A stretch of DNA of 64,000 nt from Bacillus sp. SA1-12 (GCF_000981385.1 NZ_LATZ01000009.1:1-64000), one strand, 5' to 3'; positions 52,446-63,170 are shown, counted from the first letter of the stretch. A program made the numbers and translations. The notes: generated by a model from the sequence alone, not told the origin.

Positions 52446-53354
52446 ATGGAAAATGTTAAGAATTATTTAAATTTCTTCATTGAATATTTACAAATTGAGA
52501 AAAACTATTCACAATATACAATTGTGAATTATTCCAATGATATCGAGGATTTTTTTTCCTTTATGAAAGAACAAGTGATCCTACAGCTAGAAGAAATTAC
52601 ATATAATGATACACGATTATATTTAACCCAGTTACATAAGAGAAAGTATTCTAGAAAAACAATTTCAAGAAAAGTATCATCATTAAGAAGTTTTTTTAAG
52701 TTCCTTGTTCGTGAGGAAAAATTGACTGAAAATCCTTTTGCATTGGTGTCTTTACCAAAAAAAGAGCAAAAAATTCCCGAATTTCTTTATGAAGAGGAAA
52801 TAGAAAAATTATTTACAGTCTCGGATTGTACCACCCCATTAGGGCAAAGGAATCAGGCGCTTATTGAGGTTCTGTATGGAACGGGGATACGTGTCAGTGA
52901 GTGTTGTAATATCCGCTTAACAGATATTGATTTGTTTATAGGAACGGTTCTTGTACATGGAAAGGGAGGCAAACAAAGATATGTACCCTTTGGAAGCTAT
53001 GCTCAGGATGCGATAGAACGCTTTATTAACGAAGGTAGGAAAAAGTTGATTAGTAAGCACACAGTAACAGATCAACATTCCTATTTATTTGTCAACCATC
53101 GCGGCGGACCGCTGACTGATCGCGGAGTTAGACACATCTTAAATGAAATGATTAAGAAAGCATCCTCTACTCTTCATATCCACCCGCATATGTTTCGGCA
53201 TACCTTTGCTACACATATGCTAAATGAAGGTGCAGATATGAGAAGTGTTCAGGAACTGTTAGGGCATGCACACTTATCTTCGACCCAAGTATATACCCAT
53301 GTTACAAAAGAGCATCTAAAAAGAATTTATTTGTCCCATCATCCTCGAGCTTAA
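52446..53354 (+). CDS. xerC: Tyrosine recombinase XerC (CodV)
   Basis: A 302-residue recombinase acting at dif with XerD to resolve chromosome dimers. Catalytic residues: Arg in GTGIRVSE, HxxR in HPHMFRHTFATHML, His in LGHAHLSS and the nucleophile Tyr in TQVYTHV. The N-terminal SAM-like DNA-binding domain is complete. It opens the xerC-hslV-hslU-codY cluster, the classical codVWXY order. Confidence 0.95.
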   Translation: MENVKNYLNFFIEYLQIEKNYSQYTIVNYSNDIEDFFSFMKEQVILQLEEITYNDTRLYLTQLHKRKYSRKTISRKVSSLRSFFKFLVREEKLTENPFALVSLPKKEQKIPEFLYEEEIEKLFTVSDCTTPLGQRNQALIEVLYGTGIRVSECCNIRLTDIDLFIGTVLVHGKGGKQRYVPFGSYAQDAIERFINEGRKKLISKHTVTDQHSYLFVNHRGGPLTDRGVRHILNEMIKKASSTLHIHPHMFRHTFATHMLNEGADMRSVQELLGHAHLSSTQVYTHVTKEHLKRIYLSHHPRA

Positions 53355-53380
53355 TGCAGGATACTTAGGAGGTAAAAACC

Positions 53381-53926
53381 ATGTCTCAATTTCATGCGAC
53401 AACAATATTTGCTATACATCATAATGGTAAGGCCGCAATGGCAGGCGATGGTCAAGTGACGTTTGGCAATGCAGTTGTAATGAAGCATACTGCAAAGAAG
53501 GTCAGAAAAATATTTAATGGAAAAGTTATTGCTGGCTTTGCAGGTTCTGTTGCTGATGCCTTTACATTATTCGAGCTTTTTGAAGGCAGACTTGAAGAGT
53601 ATAACGGTAATTTACAGCGAGCAGCAGTTGAGCTGGCAAAAGAATGGCGCAGTGATAAGGTATTAAGAAGGCTTGAAGCAATGCTTATTGTTATGAATGA
53701 AGAACATCTTTTGCTTGTATCTGGCACAGGAGAAGTCATTGAACCAGACGATGGTATTTTAGCAATCGGTTCAGGCGGAAATTATGCTTTATCTGCTGGC
53801 AGAGCGTTGAAGCGCTATTCAGGAGATAGCCTTTCTGCAAGAGAAATCGCAGAGGGTGCATTAACAATTGCTGGTGAAATTTGTGTTTATACAAATCAAA
53901 ATATCATTGTAGAAGAGCTTTTATAA
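53381..53926 (+). CDS. hslV: ATP-dependent protease proteolytic subunit HslV (ClpQ/CodW)
   Basis: A 181-residue Ntn-hydrolase. It begins [10 protein letters not shown], so the mature nucleophile would be Ser2, as in the B. subtilis ClpQ type, not Thr as in E. coli. GDGQVTFG and the [14 protein letters not shown] motif are conserved. It is followed by hslU after 14 nt. Confidence 0.95.
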   Translation: MSQFHATTIFAIHHNGKAAMAGDGQVTFGNAVVMKHTAKKVRKIFNGKVIAGFAGSVADAFTLFELFEGRLEEYNGNLQRAAVELAKEWRSDKVLRRLEAMLIVMNEEHLLLVSGTGEVIEPDDGILAIGSGGNYALSAGRALKRYSGDSLSAREIAEGALTIAGEICVYTNQNIIVEELL

Positions 53927-53940
53927 GGGAGGGAAAAGGG

Positions 53941-55341
53941 ATGAATAAAGAGCTGACACCAAAACAAATTGTAGAACGATTAGATCAATATATTATAGGG
54001 CAAAAGGATGCTAAGAAGGCTGTTGCTGTTGCTCTTAGAAATCGATATCGCAGAAGTCTGTTGAATGAAAAGCTGCGTGAAGAGGTAGTCCCGAAAAATA
54101 TTTTAATGATTGGTCCCACAGGTGTTGGGAAAACGGAAATTGCTAGAAGAATAGCTAAGCTTGCACGCGCGCCATTTATTAAAGTTGAAGCGACAAAATT
54201 TACTGAAGTTGGATATGTAGGCAGAGATGTAGAATCAATGGTACGCGATTTAGTTGAAACAGCAGTACGTTTAGTTAAGGAAGAAAAAATGCTCGGTGTC
54301 AAAGGAATGGCAGAGGAAAACGCAAATAAGCGTTTAGTTGAGTTGTTAGTCCCAGGAAAAAAGAAGCAATCTGCCGCTAAAAATCCGCTGGAAATGCTAT
54401 TTGGAGGAGCAGGCAGCCAAGTAAATGAGCAGGATGATAACACAGAAGAGTCATCACTCCAAGAAAAACGCCGCCGAATTGCTCATCAGTTAGCGTTAGG
54501 TGAATTAGAGGATCACTATGTCACTGTTGAGGTTGAGGAACAGCAAGCATCCATGTTTGACTTACTTCAAGGTTCAGGTATGGAGCAAATGGGAATGAAT
54601 ATGCAGGATGCTTTAGGAAGCCTAATGCCGAAGAAAAAGAAAAGACGTAAGCTTACTGTAAGAGAAGCAAGAACCGTTCTGACAAATGAGGAAGCAAGTA
54701 AATTAATTGATTTAGATGAAGTTACTCAGGATGCTGTCATACGTACAGAACAATCAGGTATTATTTTTATCGATGAAATCGATAAAATTGCCGGAAAATC
54801 AAAAGGCGGATCAACTGCAGATGTTTCTAGAGAGGGAGTACAACGTGATATTCTTCCGATAGTTGAGGGATCAACCGTTGTAACAAAGTATGGTTCTGTT
54901 AAAACAGATCATATATTGTTTATAGCTGCAGGAGCTTTTCATATTGCAAAGCCATCTGATTTAATCCCTGAACTTCAAGGTCGTTTTCCTATCCGTGTTG
55001 AATTAACAAAGCTTAGCGTTGATGATTTTGTGAAAATATTAGTAGAACCCGATAACGCATTATTAAAACAATATCAAGCTTTAATTGAAACAGAAGGTAT
55101 ACAATTAGAATTTTCTGACGATGCTATACGTAAAATAGCTGAAGTTGCATATGAAGTGAATCAGGATACAGATAATATTGGAGCAAGAAGGCTACATACA
55201 ATTCTTGAACGTTTATTAGAAGATTTAAGTTTTGAAGCACCAGATATAAGTTTAGAAAAAATCGTGATTACACCACAGTATGTAGAAGATAAGTTAGGTA
55301 AAATTTCAAAAAATAAAGATCTAAGTCAATTTATTTTATAG
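53941..55341 (+). CDS. hslU: ATP-dependent protease ATPase subunit HslU (ClpY/CodX)
   Basis: A 466-residue AAA+ unfoldase that feeds HslV. Walker [13 protein letters not shown] at about residue 57, a variable I domain (about 110-240), Walker [11 protein letters not shown], and the C-terminal tail LSQFIL that inserts into HslV. The frame is open 20 codons upstream inside hslV, but ATG 53941 follows AAGGGAGGG. Confidence 0.96.
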   Translation: MNKELTPKQIVERLDQYIIGQKDAKKAVAVALRNRYRRSLLNEKLREEVVPKNILMIGPTGVGKTEIARRIAKLARAPFIKVEATKFTEVGYVGRDVESMVRDLVETAVRLVKEEKMLGVKGMAEENANKRLVELLVPGKKKQSAAKNPLEMLFGGAGSQVNEQDDNTEESSLQEKRRRIAHQLALGELEDHYVTVEVEEQQASMFDLLQGSGMEQMGMNMQDALGSLMPKKKKRRKLTVREARTVLTNEEASKLIDLDEVTQDAVIRTEQSGIIFIDEIDKIAGKSKGGSTADVSREGVQRDILPIVEGSTVVTKYGSVKTDHILFIAAGAFHIAKPSDLIPELQGRFPIRVELTKLSVDDFVKILVEPDNALLKQYQALIETEGIQLEFSDDAIRKIAEVAYEVNQDTDNIGARRLHTILERLLEDLSFEAPDISLEKIVITPQYVEDKLGKISKNKDLSQFIL

Positions 55342-55439
55342 GATTAGTACGTTTATTTTTAAGTGCATACAGTTGGAAACAGAGCGTATGCCTGTTTTCA
55401 CAAAGTGAATAATTTAATATGTTACAGGAGGAACCGATT

Positions 55440-56219
55440 ATGGCTCTATTACAAAAAACACGTAAGATTAATGCAATGCTTCAGAGAGCAGCAGGCAAAC
55501 CAGTTAACTTTAAGGAAATGGCAGAAACGCTTAGTGAGGTAATTGAAGCAAATATCTTTGTAGTCAGCCGCAGAGGTAAATTACTTGGATTTGCAGTTAA
55601 TCAACAAATCGAAAACGATCGTATGAAAAAAATGTTAGAAGATCGCCAATTTCCAGAAGCCTATACAAACAATCTCTTTAATATTACCGAGACATCCTCA
55701 AATATTGATGTTGAAAGTGAATACACAGCTTTCCCGGTAGAAAATCGTGATTTATTTAAAAATGGATTAACGACAATTGTACCAATAATAGGCGGTGGAG
55801 AGCGTTTAGGAACTTTAATCCTTGCAAGAGTGCAGGAGCAATTTGAAGATGAAGATTTAATTCTTGCAGAATATGGTGCTACAGTTGTTGGTATGGAAAT
55901 TCTGCGTGAAAAAGCAGAAGAGATTGAAGAAGAGGCACGCAGTAAAGCTGTTGTACAAATGGCAATAAGTTCTTTATCATATAGCGAACTAGAGGCCATT
56001 GAACATATTTTTGAAGAATTAAGCGGAAATGAAGGGTTGTTAGTTGCAAGTAAAATTGCAGATCGTGTGGGAATTACACGTTCGGTTATCGTAAATGCTC
56101 TTCGCAAGCTTGAAAGCGCAGGTGTAATTGAGTCCCGTTCATTAGGGATGAAAGGAACTTACATTAAAGTTTTAAATGACAAATTCTTATTAGAGCTAGA
56201 TAAATTAAAAACAAATTAA
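55440..56219 (+). CDS. codY: GTP-sensing pleiotropic repressor CodY
   Basis: A 259-residue global regulator that responds to branched-chain amino acids and GTP. The N-terminal GAF domain starts [15 protein letters not shown]; the C-terminal winged helix is [23 protein letters not shown] 55440 follows AGGAGG. In B. subtilis CodY represses the fla/che operon immediately downstream; here that target has decayed while codY is intact. Confidence 0.97.
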   Translation: MALLQKTRKINAMLQRAAGKPVNFKEMAETLSEVIEANIFVVSRRGKLLGFAVNQQIENDRMKKMLEDRQFPEAYTNNLFNITETSSNIDVESEYTAFPVENRDLFKNGLTTIVPIIGGGERLGTLILARVQEQFEDEDLILAEYGATVVGMEILREKAEEIEEEARSKAVVQMAISSLSYSELEAIEHIFEELSGNEGLLVASKIADRVGITRSVIVNALRKLESAGVIESRSLGMKGTYIKVLNDKFLLELDKLKTN

Positions 56220-56260
56220 TAGAACAAAAGCTTAAGGCGCATTGATTGCCTCTGGCAAGT

Positions 56261-56317
56261 AAGCCGCTCATGGATAAAAAAAGGTAGACTTAACCTTCAA
56301 TTCATGAGCGGCTTTTT
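56261..56317 (+). terminator. Terminator after codY, part of a hairpin repeat family
   Basis: AAGCCGCTCATGGAT pairs with ATTCATGAGCGGCTT, followed by TTTT. The GCTCATGGAT...ATTCATGAGC arms recur at 63209-63253. Confidence 0.7.
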
Positions 56318-56445
56318 GACTTTTAGAGGGAGTGTTATGCGCTGGCAAACAAACTTGGAGCGTCCTGTTATGCTGACTGTACCTGAACGGCTTATGGTTC
56401 TATGTTGGATATAGTGTGATCTTTTATCAAAAAAAGTAAATAAAA

Positions 56446-56543
56446 GGCTGACTCAAAAGGGCTGGTCCCATCAAACAAACACTCTATATGGACATTCTAT
56501 ATAAGTATATTCGATGATGAGGATTTGGCCCTTTGTTTTTGAG
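56446..56543. repeat. Inverted-repeat segment, possibly a MITE or IS relic
   Basis: GGCTGACTCAAAAGGGC at the left and GGCCCTTTGTTTTTGAG at the right are imperfect inverted repeats about 65 nt apart. No coding frame lies between. The ends resemble the GGCTGTCTCAAAAG type seen at 20642. Confidence 0.35.
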
Positions 56544-56753
56544 GAGTTCCCTCATACATTCCTTAACTATATTTTTAATTCGTTATTGATTTGGCTAATT
56601 AGGGCAAAGGAGAAAAGAACCGTGAAAAAAACTGGAATGTTTACTGGGAAAACAAAAGCGCATAGTAATGGGAAAATATAACATGAATATAGTTGTCGAA
56701 AAATGTGATAATCTGTTTTAAGAATCAGTACTTATGGAAAATAAAAAGACAAT

Positions 56754-56851
56754 ACCTTCGATAATGGCAAACTCAGCGAAAGTTGGGGACGCAAAGCCAC
56801 GGGCCTAATGAGAATTTCTTTATGGTAGCCGGGTTACCGAAAAGGATTGGA
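56754..56851 (+). ncRNA. Cyclic di-GMP-I (GEMM-I) riboswitch aptamer
   Basis: The core matches the GEMM-I consensus: GGCAAACTCAGCGAAAGTTG, then GGGACGCAAAGCCACGGG and CCTAA, then GGTAGCCGGGTTACCG. The GCGAAAG tetraloop, the ACGCAAAGCC joining region and its tetraloop receptor-like partner are all kept. P1 is formed by CCTTCG (56755-56760) and CGAAAAGG (56839-56846). It lies where the fla/che operon should begin, but no intact gene follows for 3 kb. Confidence 0.92.
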
Positions 56852-56871
56852 AGTGCCTTTTATTGAGGAAC

Positions 56872-56924
56872 TAATGCCTGCCAATCTTATTTTGTTAGGC
56901 ATTTTCTATTATGTTGCCTAACAA
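56872..56924 (+). promoter_or_regulatory. Riboswitch expression platform with two exclusive hairpins
   Basis: Hairpin 1: AATGCCT pairs with AGGCATT and runs into TTCTATT, a terminator form. Hairpin 2: TTGTTAGGCA (56892-56901) pairs perfectly with TGCCTAACAA (56915-56924). They share AGGCA and cannot form together, as expected for a transcription-control platform. Confidence 0.6.
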
Positions 56925-57060
56925 GGTCGCCTTTTAGATTGAGTATGGGGAGAAGTATTCTTCTTTGCGTGTCAAAATAAATTAGGTATTTAATCACGTG
57001 ACACTTTTTAAAATGAGGCAAAAAACATTTTTTCGATTAGTAAAAAAGTCCTTAATTTAA

Positions 57061-58116
57061 AATAGATTGAATGATTCTGCATTCATGAGAAAATTAATTA
57101 CTGATTTACTTTCTGGAGAAAAAAAGATTGAAGTAATAGGAACTGCGAGAAATGGCCAAGATGCAGTTAAGAAGGTTGAATTATTAGATCCGGATGTTAT
57201 TCCGATGGATATTGAAATGCCAATTATGAACGGACCATGGAAGAATTTCCAAAACCGGTTATTATGTTGTCCAGCACCATAAACGAAGGTGCCCAAAATA
57301 CGATTTTATCATTGGAGTTTGGAGCATTTGATTTTATTGCAAAGCCTTCCGGGGCTATTTCATTAGACTTATTTAAAGTAAAGGAAGAGCTAATCAAAAA
57401 GTCCTTCTTGCAAAGTCAGATAACATTTGCAAGTTACATAATGATCCAGGAATGGACAAATGGGTGATCAAGGAAAAAGGATATAGGAAAAAGGACTCGT
57501 ATAATGAGAGTGGACCGGTATTTATCCCGAAAGCAATTTCTATGAAACCGATTATTTGTATAGGGACCTCTGCAGGAGGGCCAGAGCATTGCAACAGGTA
57601 CTGCCCAAATTGCCAGCTGACATAAATGTGCCAATTTTCATAGTCCAACATATGCCATCTGGTTTCACAAAATTACTGGCAAACAGGCTTAACGCGATTT
57701 CGAAAATCACGGTAAAGGAAGCCGAGCATGGTGAAGGGGGACAAAAAGGAATTGCTTATATTGCACCAGGCGGCTCCCATCTTAAGGTCAAGAAGTACAG
57801 AAACTCTTTAAAGATTATCGTGGATCAAACTGATCTGCGGAGTGGCCATCGGCCATCTGTTGATGTGCTGTTTGAGGCATTAAGTGAATTGCAAGATTAT
57901 CGGAAGATTGCCGTAAACCTCACAGGTATGGGCTCTAATGGGACTGAAGGACTAAAAAAGCTAAAATTAACAGGTGCCGTAAATGCCATTACAGAATCAG
58001 ACCAATCATCTATAGTTTTAAGGATGCCTAAATCAGCATTAAAAACAAATCTAGTTGATAGAGTGGACCATTTAGATAATATCGCAGCTTCTATCATGGA
58101 GTTTATCCGAAAATAA
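57061..58116 (+). pseudogene. cheB: Degenerate cheB (chemotaxis methylesterase)
   Basis: CheB demethylates chemoreceptors. This copy lacks the first ~8 codons: the receiver domain starts NDSAFMRKLITDLL where DDSAF is expected, and continues to DIEMPIMNG. Then the frame shifts and a short piece is missing; MLSSTINEGAQ...KPSGAISLDLFKVKEE continues in another frame. The linker ends at a stop, the catalytic Ser motif CIGTSAGGP is in a third frame, and a shift leads to ALQQVLPKLP...VQHMPSGF...EFIRK. The catalytic GMGSDG is GMGSNG here (AAT at 57937-57939). It is certainly non-functional as a whole. Confidence 0.93.
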
Positions 58117-58130
58117 GAGGGGTTTTCCGA

Positions 58131-59061
58131 ATGGATATGAATCAATATTTAGAAGTTTTTATTGTTACAATCTTGTAATGAAAAATTACTAGATTTAGAG
58201 AAAAATCCTAATGATCTATCTATTGTCAATGAGATTTTTCGTTTCCGCTCATACGTTAAAAGGAATGAGCGCGACGATGGGGTATGAAGATATAGTAAAT
58301 TTAACCCATCAAATGGAAAATGTATTAGATGCTATTAGAAACGAAAAGCTTTCTGTTACACCTTCCCTATTTGATGCTGTTTTTGCCGCTTTAGATGCGA
58401 TTGAGGATATGGTTTTGTCTATTGAATCAGACGGTGATGTTAAATAGAACGTGTCTGAAATTGTTGAGATCCTAAAAACTATCCAACAAGGTGAAATAGT
58501 CAAGACCTTTTAAATCATGGGCAGACTGGCACAAAAGCTAAGAAACAAGTAATCAATGAATATGATGACTTTGAATACACAGTTATCCAGCAGTCAAAAG
58601 AACAAGGATTTAGCGCCTATGAATTAACGGTTTCACTTCGTGAGGATTGTTTATTAAAGGCAGCAAGAGTTTTTATGGTATTTGAAATTTTAGAACAAAT
58701 TGGTGAAGTTATTAAAGCCGTTCCAGCTGTGGAACTATTAGAAGAGGAAAAATTTGATTCCCAATTTACTGTGTCTATCATTTCAAAAGTAACAAGCGAT
58801 GTAATTAAAGAAAAGGTCATGAAGGTATCTGAAGTTGATAAGGTTAATGTACATATAGTAGACCCTGACACTGTAAAACAAGAAGCTATGTCCTCTTTAG
58901 TTCCAGGAAAAAGCGAAGGAATTGAAGGGCCGGGGGAAGATAAGTATGAACAAGAACAGGAAACCAGTTTTCAAACAGCTAAAAAACAAGTTGCAGCAAC
59001 AAGTAATAAAACGATTCGCGTTAATATTGAGCGTTTAGATATCTTAATCATTAATAATTAA
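58131..59061 (+). pseudogene. cheA: Degenerate, truncated cheA (chemotaxis histidine kinase)
   Basis: The start MDMNQYLEVFI is exact, then shifts to a stop. The P1 domain continues as CNEKLLDLEKNPNDLSIVNE, shifts again, and retains the phospho-His region SAHTLKGMSATMGY. After an in-frame stop at 58445 the P2-like region resumes (EQGFSAYELTVSLREDCLLK...). It ends at NIERLDILIINN, the first residues of the P3 dimerisation domain. P3, the P4 kinase and P5 are deleted, so no kinase could be made. Confidence 0.93.
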
Positions 59062-59211
59062 AATAGAGGACGTTTTTTTGTCTGCAATTTTTTAGTGGTG
59101 AGACATTTTTCTGGAGTTTGAAATAAATAGGAACTGCAAAATGATATATACCTGCTCCGTACACATCCTATAACAGGACAACCATAGATTTTTTATCAAG
59201 GGAGGTTAAAA
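59062..59211 (+). other. Deletion scar between cheA and swrB
   Basis: In B. subtilis this interval holds the rest of cheA plus cheW, cheC, cheD and sigD. Here only about 150 bp remain with no recognisable piece of any of them. Confidence 0.7.
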
Positions 59212-59716
59212 ATGAGCATTTTTCTTTTCATCATTAGTTTTCTTCATCATATCATCGCTTTTTATTTTATTATTGTTTTGTTTATGAAGTACTCAACGAT
59301 AAAAGATCTTACAAATACTCAGAAAAAATTACTTAGGAAACAGAGGAAGCAATTACAGGCTTTTTAATTGAAATAAAAGATGAGAATGAATGGTTATTTC
59401 CCAATTAAAACAGCAAGAGAACATGAACGTTTCCAATGAAAGGGTAGCTGTTTCAGGTTGTGAAGAACCAAGTAAACTTCCTTTGCATGGTAAGGTAAAG
59501 GAAAAAAATCAAGATGAGCTTCCTGACTATTTGAACAATGTGAATAAAATCGAAGATATTATCGAAATATCTCAATCTTCACAGGGAAAAAGTCTTCCTT
59601 TTGAATTGGAGGCTATAAATCTTTATGAAAAAGGTTATACTCTTGAACAGATTGCAAAAAAATTAAATAAGGGCAAGACAGAAATTCAGCTGCTTCTTAA
59701 ATTTCGGCGAAAATAA
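59212..59716 (+). pseudogene. swrB: Frameshifted swrB (ylxL) remnant
   Basis: SwrB promotes flagellar basal-body maturation and swarming in B. subtilis and is the last gene of its fla/che operon. The N-terminal membrane span (IFLFIISFLHHIIAFYFIIV) starts at ATG 59212 behind GGGAGG. The frame stops near 59367 while EEAITGFLIEIKDENEW is read in a second frame, and the C-terminal part (ISQLKQQENMNV...YEKGYTLEQIAKKLNKGKTE, a helix-turn-helix-like end) in a third. Two frameshifts are needed to restore it. The identification rests on position and architecture. Confidence 0.8.
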
Positions 59717-59744
59717 ACAAATGAAAAGAAGTTGAACTTTAGCC

Positions 59745-59773
59745 TTGATTGTCATATTTTGATGTGGTATATT
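59745..59773 (+). promoter_or_regulatory. SigA promoter of rpsB with ~115-nt leader
   Basis: TTGATT (59745-59750), 17-nt spacer, TATATT (59768-59773). The leader before rpsB has hairpins such as GTGCTGTTAGTGC and TGTTAGTGCATCTAACA, which could be an S2 autoregulatory leader. Confidence 0.7.
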
Positions 59774-59853
59774 AATTTTTGGTGTTAATACACACGCTTA
59801 TAGATTTAAGCATTGGTGCTGTTAGTGCATCTAACAGTTATGTTTAAAGATGA

Positions 59854-60600
<747 letters not shown>

Positions 60601-60604
60601 TGTG

Positions 60605-60647
60605 CAAAAGGTGATAAGGGGAATTGGCCTTTTATCACCTTTTTTTA
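60605..60647 (+). terminator. Terminator after rpsB
   Basis: AAAAGGTGATAA / TTTATCACCTTTTTTT stem-loop. Confidence 0.88.
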
Positions 60648-60668
60648 AGCGAAATTACATAAAGTGCA

Positions 60669-60685
60669 TAAGCGGAAGCGCCTTA
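60669..60685 (+). repeat. REP-like motif between rpsB and tsf
   Basis: TAAGCGGAAGCGCCTTA, reverse-oriented copy of the GCGCTTCCGCTTA motif. The 90 bp after it (CTCAGTCTTGGGC, AGCTGGACTCTAGAGG) look like the rest of a longer composite repeat. Confidence 0.55.
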
Positions 60686-60838
60686 CTCAGTCTTGGGCAA
60701 ATTGGTTGCTGCCTTCTAATCAGTCAGTAGCTGGACTCTAGAGGGGCAGGCCTGAAGCTAGGTGTCGAAATATTATCAAAGAACAAGAAAAATTCTAAAT
60801 CAATTAAAATTAATTGACCCTTAAGGAGGAATACCGTT

Positions 60839-61720
60839 ATGGCAGTAACTGCACAAATGGTAAAAGAACTACGTGAAAAAACAGGCGCAGGAATGATGGA
60901 TTGTAAAAAAGCGTTAACTGAAACAAATGGCGACATGGATAAAGCAATTGATTTCCTTCGTGAAAAAGGAATTGCAAAAGCAGCTAAAAAAGCTGACCGT
61001 ATCGCAGCTGAAGGTTCTACATTAGTAAAAGTAAACGGAAATGAAGCTGTTATCCTAGAAGTAAACTCTGAAACTGACTTCGTTGCGAAAAATGAAGGAT
61101 TTAAAGAGTTAATTAACGGACTAGCTGATTTCTTATTAGCTAATAAACCTGCAGATGTTGATGCTGCACTTGCAGGAACAATGGAGAACGGTTCAACTGT
61201 AGCAGATTACATTAACGCTGCAATCGCTAAAATTGGAGAAAAAATTACCCTTCGCCGTTTTGTAGTTGTTAATAAAACAGATAACGACTCATTTGGTGCT
61301 TACTTGCATATGGGAGGACGCATCGGTGTATTAACTTTATTAGAAGGTACAACTGATGAAGATGCAGCTAAAGATGTTGCAATGCATATTGCAGCGGTAA
61401 ACCCTAAGTATATTTCTCGTGACCAAGTATCTGCTGAAGAAGCTGAGCATGAGCGCGAAATTTTAACTCAACAAGCACTTAACGAAGGCAAGCCTGAAAA
61501 TATTGTTGCTAAAATGGTAGAAGGCCGTTTAGGAAAATATTTTGAAGAAATTTGCTTGCTTGATCAAAGCTTCGTTAAGAATCCAGATCAAAAAGTTAAA
61601 CAATTTGTTGACTCAAAAGGCGGTACTGTAAAAACATTCGTTCGTTATGAAGTTGGAGAAGGTATCGAAAAACGCCAAGACAACTTTGCTGAAGAAGTAA
61701 TGAACCAAGTAAAAAAATAA
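60839..61720 (+). CDS. tsf: Elongation factor Ts
   Basis: A 293-residue guanine-nucleotide exchange factor for EF-Tu. The N-terminal UBA-like part ([20 protein letters not shown]) and the [13 protein letters not shown] motif are intact. ATG follows AAGGAGG. Confidence 0.97.
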   Translation: MAVTAQMVKELREKTGAGMMDCKKALTETNGDMDKAIDFLREKGIAKAAKKADRIAAEGSTLVKVNGNEAVILEVNSETDFVAKNEGFKELINGLADFLLANKPADVDAALAGTMENGSTVADYINAAIAKIGEKITLRRFVVVNKTDNDSFGAYLHMGGRIGVLTLLEGTTDEDAAKDVAMHIAAVNPKYISRDQVSAEEAEHEREILTQQALNEGKPENIVAKMVEGRLGKYFEEICLLDQSFVKNPDQKVKQFVDSKGGTVKTFVRYEVGEGIEKRQDNFAEEVMNQVKK

Positions 61721-61793
61721 GTATAATTATCGATCACTATCATTATAGCTTATAGTGTTTGTGTGTATTGATTATACATCATTTCTTAAAATG

Positions 61794-61827
61794 AAAAAGG
61801 GAACACAAGGCTGTGTTCCCTTCTTTT
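61794..61827 (+). terminator. Terminator after tsf
   Basis: AAAAGGGAACACA / TGTGTTCCCTTCTTTT stem-loop with T tail. Confidence 0.85.
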
Positions 61828-61887
61828 GGAGATACATACTATTTCTTTCAAATTTTAAATGCAACAAAAGCAAAGTTGGAGGTAATT

Positions 61888-62610
61888 ATGAGTAAACCAA
61901 AATATCAACGTATTGTTCTAAAATTAAGCGGAGAAGCACTTGCGGGTGACAGCGGCTTTGGTATAAACCCTGCAGTTATTCAATCAATTGCAAAACAGGT
62001 AAAGGAAATTGCAGAATTAGATGTTGAAGTTGCAGTAGTCGTAGGCGGAGGAAACATTTGGCGAGGAAAAATAGGTAGTGAAATGGGGATGGATCGTGCG
62101 ACTGCCGATTACATGGGAATGCTGGCAACTGTTATGAATTCCCTTGCTTTACAAGACAGTCTTGAAACATTAGGTATTCAAACCCGTGTTCAAACTTCTA
62201 TTGAAATGAGACAGGTTGCTGAGCCTTACATAAGAAGAAAAGCGATCCGACATTTAGAGAAAAAACGCGTTGTTATTTTTGCAGCTGGAACAGGTAATCC
62301 ATACTTCTCAACAGATACGACAGCTGCCTTACGTGCCGCTGAAATCGAGGCTGATGTGATTTTAATGGCAAAAAACAATGTGGATGGTGTTTACAACGCT
62401 GATCCTCGAGTGGATAAAGATGCCGTGAAATATGATACTTTATCATACTTAGATGTACTAAAAGAAGGTCTTGCGGTAATGGATTCAACAGCATCTTCTT
62501 TATGTATGGATAATGATATACCGTTAATTGTCTTTTCTATTATGGAAGAGGGAAATATTAAACGGGCTGTTATAGGTGAAAATATTGGAACAATTGTAAG
62601 GGGGAAATAA
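61888..62610 (+). CDS. pyrH: UMP kinase
   Basis: A 240-residue amino-acid-kinase-fold enzyme that makes UDP. Motifs [43 protein letters not shown] and [16 protein letters not shown] are conserved. ATG 61888 follows TTGGAGG; upstream in-frame codons overlap the tsf terminator. frr starts 2 nt after its stop. Confidence 0.96.
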   Translation: MSKPKYQRIVLKLSGEALAGDSGFGINPAVIQSIAKQVKEIAELDVEVAVVVGGGNIWRGKIGSEMGMDRATADYMGMLATVMNSLALQDSLETLGIQTRVQTSIEMRQVAEPYIRRKAIRHLEKKRVVIFAAGTGNPYFSTDTTAALRAAEIEADVILMAKNNVDGVYNADPRVDKDAVKYDTLSYLDVLKEGLAVMDSTASSLCMDNDIPLIVFSIMEEGNIKRAVIGENIGTIVRGK

Positions 62611-62612
62611 TC

Positions 62613-63170
62613 TTGGCTAAACAAGTATTGGCAAACACAAAAGAGAAAATGGAAAAAGCAGTTGCGTCTTTATCTCGTGAATTAGCATCCGTAAGAGCCG
62701 GCAGAGCTAGTGCTAACTTATTAGATAAGATTTCAGTTGATTATTATGGTGCTCCTACACCAGTTAACCAACTTGCTTCTATCAGTGTACCAGAAGCACG
62801 TCTTCTTGTTATTCAACCATATGACAAGTCTATTTTAGGTGATATTGAAAAAGCTATTCTTAAGTCTGACTTAGGATTAACACCTTCAAATGATGGTTCA
62901 TTAATTCGTCTTTCTATTCCTGCTCTTACAGAAGAAAGACGTAAAGAACTTGTGAAATTAGTGAAAAAATATGCAGAAGAGGCAAAAGTTGCGATTCGTA
63001 ATATTCGACGAGATGGTAACGATGACCTGAAAAAGCTTGAAAAAAATGGCGAGATTACAGAAGACGAATTAAGAAGCAATACAGAAAACGTTCAAAAGTT
63101 AACAGATGAGTACATTGTTAAAATTGACAATGTAGCAAAAGACAAAGAAAAAGAAATTTTGGAAGTTTAA
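62613..63170 (+). CDS. frr: Ribosome recycling factor
   Basis: A 185-residue factor that splits post-termination ribosomes with EF-G. The sequence [18 protein letters not shown] and [13 protein letters not shown] are conserved. The start is TTG 62613 after AAGGGGG. Confidence 0.96.
   Translation: MAKQVLANTKEKMEKAVASLSRELASVRAGRASANLLDKISVDYYGAPTPVNQLASISVPEARLLVIQPYDKSILGDIEKAILKSDLGLTPSNDGSLIRLSIPALTEERRKELVKLVKKYAEEAKVAIRNIRRDGNDDLKKLEKNGEITEDELRSNTENVQKLTDEYIVKIDNVAKDKEKEILEV

Noticed and set aside
53985-54443. 152-codon antisense frame in hslU
   Set aside because: Antisense shadow of the AAA+ domain.
56316-57060. Search for flgB, flgC or fliE remnants between codY and cheB
   Set aside because: No stretch in any frame resembled these proteins; only the inverted-repeat segment and the riboswitch were recognisable.
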